This document shows, piece by piece, positions 6,747 to 15,137 of a stretch of 32,034 bases of DNA; the first letter of the stretch is position 1, and each line of letters opens with the position of its first letter. The notes under the pieces are model-generated. The model was not told where the DNA came from. It did not search any database and was given only the letters and a program-made list of their open reading frames with translations. The stretch is from Chlamydiota bacterium. Lineage in GTDB: Bacteria > Chlamydiota > Chlamydiia > Chlamydiales > JAAKFR01. The DNA lies in contig JAAKFR010000006.1 in NCBI GenBank assembly GCA_011064985.1, positions 1 through 32,034 on the forward strand, written 5' to 3'. A program made the translations under genes and the position numbers.

Positions 6747-9735
6747 GGGGTTTTCCGCTCAAGTCCTTTTTAGTAACCGGATGGAGATTTTACTCGAAAA
6801 CCTCCAAAAAAATCTCTTTTCCGAAGAAAAAAATCCTTTTTCCAACCGACTTGTGGTTGTCCCTTCCTATCCTTTGAAGCAATGGATACAGATTGAGTTT
6901 GCTAAGGGATTGGGGGTGGCCTGCGGGCTGGAATTTTCCTCTCTCCATCATGCACTTCATACTCTTTCCTCGCAGCTTTTTGTTTTCGACCAAGAGTCTT
7001 TCTCTCCGAGCAAACTCGATCTCTCCCTCCGCATAGAAAAAGAGATTACAATTTCTCTTAAGGGCGATGGCCCTCTTTTTGTTCCTTTACGGAATTATGT
7101 TGAGGGGAATAGGAAGCGTCTTTTTTCTCTGGCAGAACATCTAGCCGGTCAGTTTCTCCTCTATGGAGTCTACGGGAAGGAATTGCCAAAAAAATGGGAG
7201 CAAGAGCCGCGAGATTGGCAAGAGGCTCTTTGGCAAACAATCTACTCTGAATGGGACTATCCATTGAAGAGTCTGCCTGCTTTACAAGCAAAAGAGGTGA
7301 GGCCTGATCTCTCCGTCCATCTTTTTTGCTTTGGCCACCTCTCTCGCCTCTACTTTACTTTCTTACAGAGAGTAGGGGAGATGGTTCCGGTTGTCTTCTA
7401 CCAGCTCTCTCCTTGTAGAGAGTTTTGGAGTGATCTTCCTACCGATTTTGAGATGAGAGATGACACCTTTTTAGAAGAGAGGCACCCACTCCTTGCCAAT
7501 TTGGGGAGGGCGGGGCGTCAAATGGCTCGGACAATCGAGGAAAGTGAAATTCTAACAGAGGAAGAGTACGAAGAGATTGCGCCAAGAAGCAACCTCACCC
7601 AGCTCCAATACGACCTTCTGATTTTAGAAAAGAGTACAACTTGTTTTGAGGAGAACTCTCTACAAATCCACGTCCATGCCTCTCCAAGAAGGGAGATTGA
7701 GGGGCTCTACGAGACCCTCCTCTTTTTGTTAGAGCGTGAAGATCTCTCCCCTCATGAGATCCTCGTGTTAACTCCCGATCTCACCCGGTATGCCCAGTTG
7801 ATCCCCTCCATTTTCCAAAAGCTCCCCCTCTCTCTTGCCGACCTCCCTTCTTCTTCTCAAAATCCACTCATCGAGGGGCTTTTTCTCCTTTTTGCTCTCG
7901 AGAAAAAGCGTTGGAGCTCCCTTGCCCTTCTCGAGCTTTTCTCACACCCTCTCTTCATGAGAAAGCGAGGTTGGTGTGAAGAGGATCTTTTCCAGATTAA
8001 GGAGTGGATAGGGGAGTCAGGGATCCGATGGGGGGTAGACAAAGAGCATAGGAATCATCTTCTTGCCAAGAGGCTCACTTCAGGTTCTATCGAAGATGAG
8101 GAGGCAACCTGGAAAGAGGGGATCGGTCACCTTCTTGAAGAGCTCGCAACCGGTCACGACCCAAAACGGATCGATTTTACTCAGGCGGAGCTTTTAGGCG
8201 AGGTTGCTGAGGTGGTATTTGCTTTATATGCCGATCTGGGGAGTTCGGATCACGAAAAAACCCTTCCCGAATGGTCCGATTTTACCCGGAAGCTTCTTGC
8301 GACCTACGTTTACCAATCCGATGGGGAAGAGGCGCTCTTTTCCGCCCTCAAAAAACTCGAAAGTGCAGCCGTGCATGTGCCAGAGCAACGGTATTCCATT
8401 TCCCTGTACGAGAAGCTTTTGCGTAGCGTTTTGGAAGAAGAAACTTTTTTCATGCATGGAAAGGAGATCGAAGCGGTCCAGTTTTGCTCGATTCGGCCGA
8501 TGCGGATGATTCCTGCTAAGGTGATCTGTCTGCTGGGAATGGATCAGGAGGGATTTCCACGAAAAGACCCTCCAAGCTCATTTGATCTTCTTAAAGGAGA
8601 AAAGAGTGCCGAGTATCTCCCCTCAACTCTTGATTTCGACCGCCTCTTTTTCCTCGAAGCAATCCTCTCAGCTCGCGAAAAGCTCATCGTGAGCTACCTA
8701 GGAAAAGATCCCTACGATCTTACCGAGCGCCCCCCCTCAACCGTTGTTTCAGAAATCCTCCCTTACGTTCCCCTCTCACAGATCTTCCATCACCCGATCC
8801 TCCCTTATGCCCCTTCCGCATTTATCGAGAGTGACACCAAAACCTTAGAGTGCAATTTTGCTTTAGCCCAAAAATTCCACGCATCTCCCACTCCTCAAAG
8901 AGCTCCCTTCTCTCTCCCCTCTTCTCCCCTTTCGAAAAGTGAGAGGGTGGTAACGGTTAGGCAGCTCGAGCGATTTGCCCGCTCTCCTCTCCGTACCTTC
9001 CTAGCTGCTCGCGATCTCTTCTGGATATACGAGCCGCCTCTCGAAGAAGAGGAGGCTTTTACTCTCTCCCCTCTCAAAAAAGCACAACTCAAGCGTGCCC
9101 TTCTGGAAGGGAAAAACCCTCTCCATAAGACCTGTCGTGAAGGTGCATTTCCCGTCGGTCTTTTCGGAGAGCTTGCAAAAGCAGAGTGGGAAAAGGAGAA
9201 GACCCTCCTGGAAAAAGCTCTAGCTTCTGAAAGGAGGGAGGTGTGGAGGTTCGATCCTCCTCTCTCCATTCCTATGCGAGATGGAGGGGAGGTCTTGATT
9301 TCGGGGGAATTGGAGGGGGTTACCTCTGAAGGGCTCCTTCTGCCAGAGAAGAAGAGTATGAGCAGCGCTCTTAAAGGGTGGCCCCGTTTTCTTCTCATGC
9401 AGAAGCTCGACCCTAAACGGAATAAGATCCTTTTTGCGAGCTCAGAAGATATTTTAGAGGGGTTTTTTGCTGATTCACTTCCTTTCCTGCAAACCTACTT
9501 AGAGGCCTATTTTGCTGCAGAGGAGTCATTAACTCCCTTTTTCCCCGATTGGATCGGGCCGATCTTGGAGAAAAATCCTGCAAAACTGCTCAAAGAGATC
9601 AGAAAGGAGACTTTTGATCCGACGCTCCAGTGGCTTTTCCGGACCTATCTCCCTCCCGACCCTGTGGGAGTGATAGAAGAGTGGAGTTCCCAAACAAAAG
9701 AACTTTATGGGGAGATGAAAGATGCCTGGTTTTGA
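6745..9735 (+). CDS. recC: Exodeoxyribonuclease V, RecC (gamma) subunit
   Basis: 996 residues, somewhat shorter than E. coli RecC. The protein is the Chi-recognition subunit of RecBCD, built from inactivated helicase and nuclease-like domains. Recognisable RecC segments are VLFSNRMEILLENL at the start, VVPSYPLKQWIQIEFAKG, HVHASPRREIEGLYETLL followed by EILVLTPDLTRYA, and VICLLGMDQEGFPRKDPP. No Walker A motif is present, as expected. The ATG at 6745 keeps the family N-terminus and has a purine-rich AAGAGAGA stretch upstream. It overlaps the start codon of the divergent transporter gene. The 3' end overlaps recB by 14 bp, so the two are very likely co-translated. Confidence 0.92.
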   Translation: MGFSAQVLFSNRMEILLENLQKNLFSEEKNPFSNRLVVVPSYPLKQWIQIEFAKGLGVACGLEFSSLHHALHTLSSQLFVFDQESFSPSKLDLSLRIEKEITISLKGDGPLFVPLRNYVEGNRKRLFSLAEHLAGQFLLYGVYGKELPKKWEQEPRDWQEALWQTIYSEWDYPLKSLPALQAKEVRPDLSVHLFCFGHLSRLYFTFLQRVGEMVPVVFYQLSPCREFWSDLPTDFEMRDDTFLEERHPLLANLGRAGRQMARTIEESEILTEEEYEEIAPRSNLTQLQYDLLILEKSTTCFEENSLQIHVHASPRREIEGLYETLLFLLEREDLSPHEILVLTPDLTRYAQLIPSIFQKLPLSLADLPSSSQNPLIEGLFLLFALEKKRWSSLALLELFSHPLFMRKRGWCEEDLFQIKEWIGESGIRWGVDKEHRNHLLAKRLTSGSIEDEEATWKEGIGHLLEELATGHDPKRIDFTQAELLGEVAEVVFALYADLGSSDHEKTLPEWSDFTRKLLATYVYQSDGEEALFSALKKLESAAVHVPEQRYSISLYEKLLRSVLEEETFFMHGKEIEAVQFCSIRPMRMIPAKVICLLGMDQEGFPRKDPPSSFDLLKGEKSAEYLPSTLDFDRLFFLEAILSAREKLIVSYLGKDPYDLTERPPSTVVSEILPYVPLSQIFHHPILPYAPSAFIESDTKTLECNFALAQKFHASPTPQRAPFSLPSSPLSKSERVVTVRQLERFARSPLRTFLAARDLFWIYEPPLEEEEAFTLSPLKKAQLKRALLEGKNPLHKTCREGAFPVGLFGELAKAEWEKEKTLLEKALASERREVWRFDPPLSIPMRDGGEVLISGELEGVTSEGLLLPEKKSMSSALKGWPRFLLMQKLDPKRNKILFASSEDILEGFFADSLPFLQTYLEAYFAAEESLTPFFPDWIGPILEKNPAKLLKEIRKETFDPTLQWLFRTYLPPDPVGVIEEWSSQTKELYGEMKDAWF

Positions 9736-12700
9736 TGTTCTCGACCCAAATCTCCCTCTTTTCCACTCTCACTTTATCGAAGCTTCTGCCGGAACGGGGA
9801 AAACTTTTGCGATGGAGACTCTCTTCGTTCGTCTTGTTGAAGAGGGGGTGGAGGTTGACAAAATTTTGGTGGTTACCTTCACAAAAGTGGCTACTTTAGA
9901 ACTCAAAACAAGGATCAGAGCCCGTCTAGAGAAGAGTTTGGAGGAGGCATCCGAAGAAGTGAGAGTCAAAAGACTCAAAAGGGCTCTTCTCCTCTTTGAG
10001 GAGGCAAAAATCTGTACGATTCACAGCTTCTGTTTCCAGTCGCTCCAAGAAGAGGCGTTTGAAGCAAAACTCTCCTTAGCCCAAAAAGAGGAGAGTGCCT
10101 CGTTTGAAGAGGCAAAAAAGATCGTGAAGGACTACTTAAGAACAACTGATCTTCTTCCAAAAGAGGCCTTGCAAAAAGTGTTGAAAAGCTACCGAGGGGA
10201 TGTTGAAGCCCTTTCGGGGCGTCTAGCCTCTTTGGCTCAGTACCACCTTCCCATAGAAGTCGGAAAACCCTATTCTACGCTTGAAAAAGAGATTCAGGGA
10301 GAGATCACTCTCTTAAAAATGCGATTTTCGATTCGCTCAGAACTCCTTTTGGAGGACTTGCTTGCAGAAGCTCCCAATTTTGGGAAGTTTTGTAACCGAC
10401 AAAAACAGATAAAAGAAGAGTTTGTGGAAGGATTTGAAAGGGTTGCCTCTCTTTTTGAGGGGGAGACGCTAGGATTTCTCGATCTTCCCTTGCTCAAGAT
10501 GGTCCCAGAAAATGCCCTTAAAAGGAGAGTAGAGGTCCAACTTCATTACCCTAACCTTTTGGAAGCGATGCAAGAGAAGTTGATCCCCTTGCTTGCTCTC
10601 TATTCTGATGAACTGGTAATGGTAGGACAACTTGCAGAAGGGGCTCGGAAACACTTGGCACGTGTTTGCGAAGAGGAAGAACTCCTTTTTTTCGAAGATC
10701 TCATCACTAAATGTGCGAAGCTCACCGAAGAGGGACAATTTGCAGAAAAAATCCGTTCTCGCTACCAGGCAGCTCTCATCGATGAGTTCCAGGATACCGA
10801 TCCGAAGCAGTGGAAAATCTTTTCCACACTCTTTCTCCCTCCCGCTTTTTCGGGTCCTCTCTACCTTGTGGGGGATCCAAAGCAGTCGATCTATCGTTTT
10901 CGGAAGGCCGATCTGTATACCTACTTTGAAGCAAAACAAGCTCTAGGACCAAAAGCCGAAGTGACCCTTCTGACCAACTACCGTTCTGAGCCCTCTCTTG
11001 TTTCTGCCCTCAATGCCCTCTTTTCCGCAGCGGATCAGATGATCCCCTTGCCAAAAACAGGTGAGGTGCTCCCTTACCATCCTGTAGAAGCAGCCCGCCC
11101 GGCTGGCACCTCGCCATTAGGGGAAAGTCGCGGGAGTCTCCACCTCATCAATGGAGACAATGAAGAGGAGCTCTTTGCTTGGATTATCCAGGAGATTGCG
11201 ACTTTGCATGACAAGCACAACGTTCCCTATCGGGAGTGCGCTATTTTGGTCAAAGATCGGTTCCAAACAGAGAGGTTTCTGCAGGTCTGTCCCCTTCCGG
11301 CTATTTCGAAGCGGAGTCGTTCACTCCTCACTTCTCCCGCTATCCCCCTCCTAGAGGAGCTCCTTCTAGCGGCTTTACATCCAAGAGAGAAGAGCCATTT
11401 GGCCCGTTTACTCGGGGGACCTCTTTTCCAAGTCCCTCTTGCGCAGCTCGTTTCTTCTGTCGAGGCATTCCAAGAAGAGTTCATGAGCCTCCACCATCTC
11501 CTCATCACAGAAGGACTCCTCCCATTCTTCTTAAGCCTGCAGGAGAAGTGTAACCCAGTTGACCTCTCTCTCTACTCTGATCTTGTCCAGCTGATCGATT
11601 TGATTGGAGGAGAAAAACTCTTCCCTGAAGGGTATCTGGCCGCTTTCCACAAGCTCCAACACGGCGACCCTGAGTCGGACCCGCTGAAAGCTTATGGTGG
11701 GGCAGAGGAGGATGCCATCACGGTGATGACCATGCACGTGAGCAAAGGGCTCGAGTTTGAGTATGTCTTTCCCGTTGGGCTCATCCTCTCTTCTCCTCTT
11801 AAACGGGAAATTCTCCCAAGCGCTTACCGGCAGGCTCTGATCCTCTCCGATGAAGAGGAAGAGTTACACATCCAAGAGATCCGTTCAGAGAAGATGCGAC
11901 AGTTTTATGTCGCTTGCACTCGTGCAAAGAGCCGTCTCTATCTCCCCAAAATCTCAAAAATGCATCCTGAGGCCCCTATGAGCCTTTTCATGGAGAAGCT
12001 CTCGATCCCGCTAGATGAGCTCATCGAAAAAAATCAGCAGATGTCCTCCTCACATGCCTCCGAAAACCACTCGTTACACAGAGCACCCTCTCTTCAAAAA
12101 CCCTTACCTCCTCCCACATTTCCGCAAATCAGGAGCTACCCCTCCCAAGGGCTCCACTCCTTCACCTCGATGGCTCCCCCCTTCCACTACGATCCTCTCC
12201 CCCCCACTCCAAATACCTTCCCTCCAGGGACGGAGACGGGGATTACCATCCACTCTCTTTTGGAGCACCTCCCCTCCTTCTCTCCAGAAGTCGTGGAGAG
12301 CTTTGCCCCTCGCTTTCTAGAGAAGACGCATCTTGCTCCTTGGAAAGAAGAAATTATGGATCGGATCTTAGCCATGGTCCAAGCACCTCTCCCCTCTCCG
12401 CAAGAGAGCTTCTCTCTTGCAGAGCTAGACCCTACCAAGGTCTGGAAGGAGAAAGAATTCTGGTACCCCACAGGCGAGCCAAAAGGGTACTGCCGCGGCT
12501 TTATTGACCTATTTTTTGAGCACAACGGTTATTACTATGCCCTCGACTGGAAGACAAACGATCTTGGCTCTGGAGAAGAGGCATATACTGAGAAGGGGTT
12601 AAAAAAAATGATTACATCTCATAGCTACGATCTGCAAGCCCAACTCTATCAGACTGCCCTCCAAAAATATCTCAGTCTATTTGGAAAAGCGGACCGTTTT

Positions 12701-12775
12701 TGTGGGACGTATTACCTCTTTCTTCGCGGAATCCAAAAAGAAGCTTCACAAGGAATTTATTTTTTCCTTGCATAA
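9722..12775 (+). CDS. recB: Exodeoxyribonuclease V, RecB (beta) helicase-nuclease
   Basis: 1017 residues. The SF1A helicase motifs are complete: IEASAGTGKTFAMETL (Walker A, about 18-33), VTFTKVATLELKTRIRARL, LIDEFQDTD (about 353-361), LVGDPKQSIYRFRKADLY, LLTNYRSEPSL, VMTMHVSKGLEFEYVFPVG (about 662-680) and FYVACTRAKSRLYLP. The C-terminal nuclease has the His in ITIHSLLEHL (about 843), the first acidic residue in GFIDLFF and the Asp/Lys pair in ALDWKTN (about 941-943), so it should be an active 3'-5' helicase and nuclease. A Pro/Ser-rich linker (about 765-835) joins the two parts. It overlaps recC by 14 bp and has GGGGAG upstream of the ATG. The AT-rich gap after it carries a possible promoter for the next two genes. 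Confidence 0.95.
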   Translation: MPGFDVLDPNLPLFHSHFIEASAGTGKTFAMETLFVRLVEEGVEVDKILVVTFTKVATLELKTRIRARLEKSLEEASEEVRVKRLKRALLLFEEAKICTIHSFCFQSLQEEAFEAKLSLAQKEESASFEEAKKIVKDYLRTTDLLPKEALQKVLKSYRGDVEALSGRLASLAQYHLPIEVGKPYSTLEKEIQGEITLLKMRFSIRSELLLEDLLAEAPNFGKFCNRQKQIKEEFVEGFERVASLFEGETLGFLDLPLLKMVPENALKRRVEVQLHYPNLLEAMQEKLIPLLALYSDELVMVGQLAEGARKHLARVCEEEELLFFEDLITKCAKLTEEGQFAEKIRSRYQAALIDEFQDTDPKQWKIFSTLFLPPAFSGPLYLVGDPKQSIYRFRKADLYTYFEAKQALGPKAEVTLLTNYRSEPSLVSALNALFSAADQMIPLPKTGEVLPYHPVEAARPAGTSPLGESRGSLHLINGDNEEELFAWIIQEIATLHDKHNVPYRECAILVKDRFQTERFLQVCPLPAISKRSRSLLTSPAIPLLEELLLAALHPREKSHLARLLGGPLFQVPLAQLVSSVEAFQEEFMSLHHLLITEGLLPFFLSLQEKCNPVDLSLYSDLVQLIDLIGGEKLFPEGYLAAFHKLQHGDPESDPLKAYGGAEEDAITVMTMHVSKGLEFEYVFPVGLILSSPLKREILPSAYRQALILSDEEEELHIQEIRSEKMRQFYVACTRAKSRLYLPKISKMHPEAPMSLFMEKLSIPLDELIEKNQQMSSSHASENHSLHRAPSLQKPLPPPTFPQIRSYPSQGLHSFTSMAPPFHYDPLPPTPNTFPPGTETGITIHSLLEHLPSFSPEVVESFAPRFLEKTHLAPWKEEIMDRILAMVQAPLPSPQESFSLAELDPTKVWKEKEFWYPTGEPKGYCRGFIDLFFEHNGYYYALDWKTNDLGSGEEAYTEKGLKKMITSHSYDLQAQLYQTALQKYLSLFGKADRFCGTYYLFLRGIQKEASQGIYFFLA

Positions 12776-12797
12776 TATTTATATTAATAGATAGAAT
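12768..12797 (+). promoter_or_regulatory. Predicted promoter for the two genes inserted between recB and recD
   Basis: TTGCAT (12768-12773) and TAGAAT (12792-12797) are 18 bp apart in a very AT-rich gap. They lie upstream of a good ribosome binding site (GGAGGG, eight bases before the ATG at 12844). The -35 box overlaps the end of recB. This would allow expression independent of recCB. Confidence 0.35.
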
Positions 12798-12843
12798 AAT
12801 TACACGGTAATAACAAAATAAAACCATATGGAGGGTTAATAAT

Positions 12844-13614
12844 ATGGGTGATACACAAGTAAATGCAGATTTATTGCAGATAGCACAGGTAGATAATCAT
12901 TTGAGAGGGGAGAAGGGGGCCTCGGTCTTGGGAATCGTTTGCAAGGGAGGAGAGTTTAAACCTGCTTCTGTGGGGATGGGCCTCTCGCCTAGTTGTCCTG
13001 TAGGCCTGCGGATGCAGATCAAAGCGCAGGCTAACTATCGTGCAAATGAGGAAGGACCCGTAACAGAAGATAGCATCCGAGTACGGAACTTGCTTTCTGC
13101 TGTATTGGGGCTTCCGATGGTCATTTGCCTTACTGTTGGGGTGTTAGGGGCAACTCATGTTCTCCACCTTTCGCCTGTCACCTACTACTCTTTGATTGCA
13201 ACAGGGGCTCTTATGGGGACTCCTCTCATGTATCGGGTCACCCGCGCCGTTGTCCGTCTTGGTCTTGCTCCGATCACTCTTCTCTACTCTGCTTACCAGC
13301 AACACAAATTTGGAATCGATGATTGGGTGAAAGAGGATGCGAAGAGGATTGGGTACGAGTGGATAGATGCAGGAGTGGCGGCTGCGACCAGCGTCATTGG
13401 CCTTGTCAATATGGTGGTTCCCAATGCGATCAAGCTCGCTAAGTTGCAAGACTACTACCTTGCTAGACATACTGATACTACTGCAAAGAACCAGCAGTTT
13501 GCTGAGGCAAAGCAACAGTACTTAGGTGAGCGTCAAGTACGTATCGCAAATGAGAAAGCAGCTCGAGAAGAAGTAACTAAGAAGAAAATTAATGAACTAG
13601 ACGACGAAGATTAA
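12844..13614 (+). CDS. Unknown membrane protein, Inc-like bilobed hydrophobic domain
   Basis: 256 residues, not matched to a named family. The N-terminal 80 residues are polar and lack a signal peptide. Residues 83-107 and 112-130 form two hydrophobic lobes separated by the short turn HLSP, with a third segment around 134-150 and a weaker one near 177-193. The last 50 residues are highly charged and helical, ending DELDDED-like (ELDDED). A bilobed hydrophobic region of 40-60 residues is the recognised hallmark of chlamydial inclusion-membrane (Inc) proteins, so an Inc-like candidate is a reasonable inference; a bacterial membrane protein is the alternative. A strong GGAGGG site precedes the ATG. 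The next gene starts 11 bp after its stop, so the two form a pair between recB and recD. Confidence 0.7.
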   Translation: MGDTQVNADLLQIAQVDNHLRGEKGASVLGIVCKGGEFKPASVGMGLSPSCPVGLRMQIKAQANYRANEEGPVTEDSIRVRNLLSAVLGLPMVICLTVGVLGATHVLHLSPVTYYSLIATGALMGTPLMYRVTRAVVRLGLAPITLLYSAYQQHKFGIDDWVKEDAKRIGYEWIDAGVAAATSVIGLVNMVVPNAIKLAKLQDYYLARHTDTTAKNQQFAEAKQQYLGERQVRIANEKAAREEVTKKKINELDDED

Positions 13615-13625
13615 GGAGGGGAACT

Positions 13626-15137
13626 ATGTCTGAGACTTCATCAAGTAGTCTACACTCCCAACCTCCTCCTCCTCAGCAATCTGAATCACCCTGCATTGTC
13701 TGCTGTGGGTGGACCATGGCGGGGGTCTATTCCATCGTGGAGCTGGTCAAGTGGGTCTTCAACAACTCCCTTGGGTTTTGCAAGGCGACTGGATTGCTCC
13801 TAGCTGAGTATGCCAAGGATGGATTCGACGAGGTGAAACAAATCGGAATAGCAGTGGGGGAAGTTGCCCTTGCGATTGGGGAACTTATTGTCGATGTAAC
13901 CCGCCCCTTTTTCCGTGTGATTGGGGAATATGGAGAAAGTGCCGGAAGGGAGATTGAGAAAGGGGCTTTTGCTGCTTTGGAAAGTGGTGTTGAGGCTGCT
14001 GCTCCTCCTCTAGAGTTAGCTGAGAGGCTGATTGGAGAGGTCGGCGAGTATTGCCAAAGCGGTGCCGGGGAGGGAATCAAGCTGGGGGCTGGCTCTCTCG
14101 AGGCGACCTATGATGTGGGCCATGGGGTATGGGGGGTGGTTCGTCAAGAGATCTTCTATACGGTCGAAATGGCCCAGGCGGGAGGGAGAGAGGTTCTCAA
14201 AGGGCTCCAAGCGATCCCAGAGGCCCTCGATACGATCACTTCTCCCATTCAGGATGTTGTCAAAGAGATCGTCTTTTTGCTTCTCGAGTATCTTGCCTCA
14301 GGTAAACACCAGATGCAGGCGATGATCGAAGCTGGAATCCCTGTCCTCTCTGAGATTCTCTTTTTAGCTAAGGAAGGGATTCTCGTTGTTTTGGAGCAGT
14401 TGCTAGAGTATCTCATTGCTGGCGGGAGGGAGCTTGCAAAAATTGCAGAGGGAATGGGAGAGTCTCTTGAAGAGGCAACCGAAGGGATCCGCGAATTTTG
14501 TAGAGAGCTTGCACACTTACTTGGCGATTATGCCGGCTCCTTTGGGCGAGAAGTCGAAAAGGGGGGAACGGAACTTCCTGCAGCTCTTTTGGAAGGGGTG
14601 GATCTACCTCTCGAGTTTCTCACTTCTGTTTCCACGTGTGTGAGCGACTATCTTCTTTCTGGAGGTGAGGAGTCGAAGAAACTGGCCTTTGCCCTTATCG
14701 AGTCGGCAGGGTCGGGGGCCGAGCTTTCTCGTGAGCTCGTTGATCCTCTTGTGCGCGTGGTTGCGGACATGGTGGAGTCTGGAGGAAATGAGCTAGAGAA
14801 GATTGGGGGGCAGATGGGGGATTCTCTCCTTGGAGAGATCGGTCTTCCCGTCTATGCCTTAGTTGTGGAGTATTTTCTCAAAGATCTTCGTGAATATCTC
14901 AGTTCTGGAGCCAACCAAGCGGCCCTCTTGCCTCTTCTCCTAAAAGAGGATTTGCCCGATACTTTCCGTATTCTCGTCCAAGAGCGCTTTGAAAGGCTGG
15001 GGAATCAAGTCTACTGGTGGTTCAAAGTGCGTAGAGCGTATGGACGGAGACGATTTAGAAGAATCAAACGGAAGTTCAGTGAGATTCGGGAGCAAGCAAG
15101 AACCACTTTTGAAGGGATACGAGCCCGCTTTAGCTGA
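13626..15137 (+). CDS. Ten-unit 40-residue repeat protein, unknown function
   Basis: 503 residues. After a Ser/Pro-rich start and a Cys cluster (CIVCCGW, 23-29), the protein is built from units that begin at residues 61, 101, 141, 181, 221, 261, 301, 341 and 381, exactly 40 apart, with a tenth near 423. Each unit starts [E/D]-[Y/M]-x-x-[S/A/D]-[G/A/F] and most continue with Gly-x-Glu and a Lys, for example EYGESAGREIEKG, EYLIAGGRELAKI and DYAGSFGREVEKG. The remainder of each unit is a hydrophobic/amphipathic helix pattern. The C-terminus (465-503) is very basic (RRAYGRRRFRRIKRKF). No known repeat family is recognised. The fold is probably an all-helical solenoid or a set of membrane-associating helices. 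AGGAGG precedes the ATG. The 3' end overlaps recD, coupling it to that gene. Confidence 0.8.
   Translation: MSETSSSSLHSQPPPPQQSESPCIVCCGWTMAGVYSIVELVKWVFNNSLGFCKATGLLLAEYAKDGFDEVKQIGIAVGEVALAIGELIVDVTRPFFRVIGEYGESAGREIEKGAFAALESGVEAAAPPLELAERLIGEVGEYCQSGAGEGIKLGAGSLEATYDVGHGVWGVVRQEIFYTVEMAQAGGREVLKGLQAIPEALDTITSPIQDVVKEIVFLLLEYLASGKHQMQAMIEAGIPVLSEILFLAKEGILVVLEQLLEYLIAGGRELAKIAEGMGESLEEATEGIREFCRELAHLLGDYAGSFGREVEKGGTELPAALLEGVDLPLEFLTSVSTCVSDYLLSGGEESKKLAFALIESAGSGAELSRELVDPLVRVVADMVESGGNELEKIGGQMGDSLLGEIGLPVYALVVEYFLKDLREYLSSGANQAALLPLLLKEDLPDTFRILVQERFERLGNQVYWWFKVRRAYGRRRFRRIKRKFSEIREQARTTFEGIRARFS

Noticed and set aside
8895-9398. 167-residue minus-strand frame inside recC
   Set aside because: The Arg/Ser-rich composition is that of an antisense shadow, and recC motifs continue through it.
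10469-10939. 156-residue minus-strand frame inside recB
   Set aside because: It is antisense to conserved RecB motifs II and III, with no ribosome binding site or family features.
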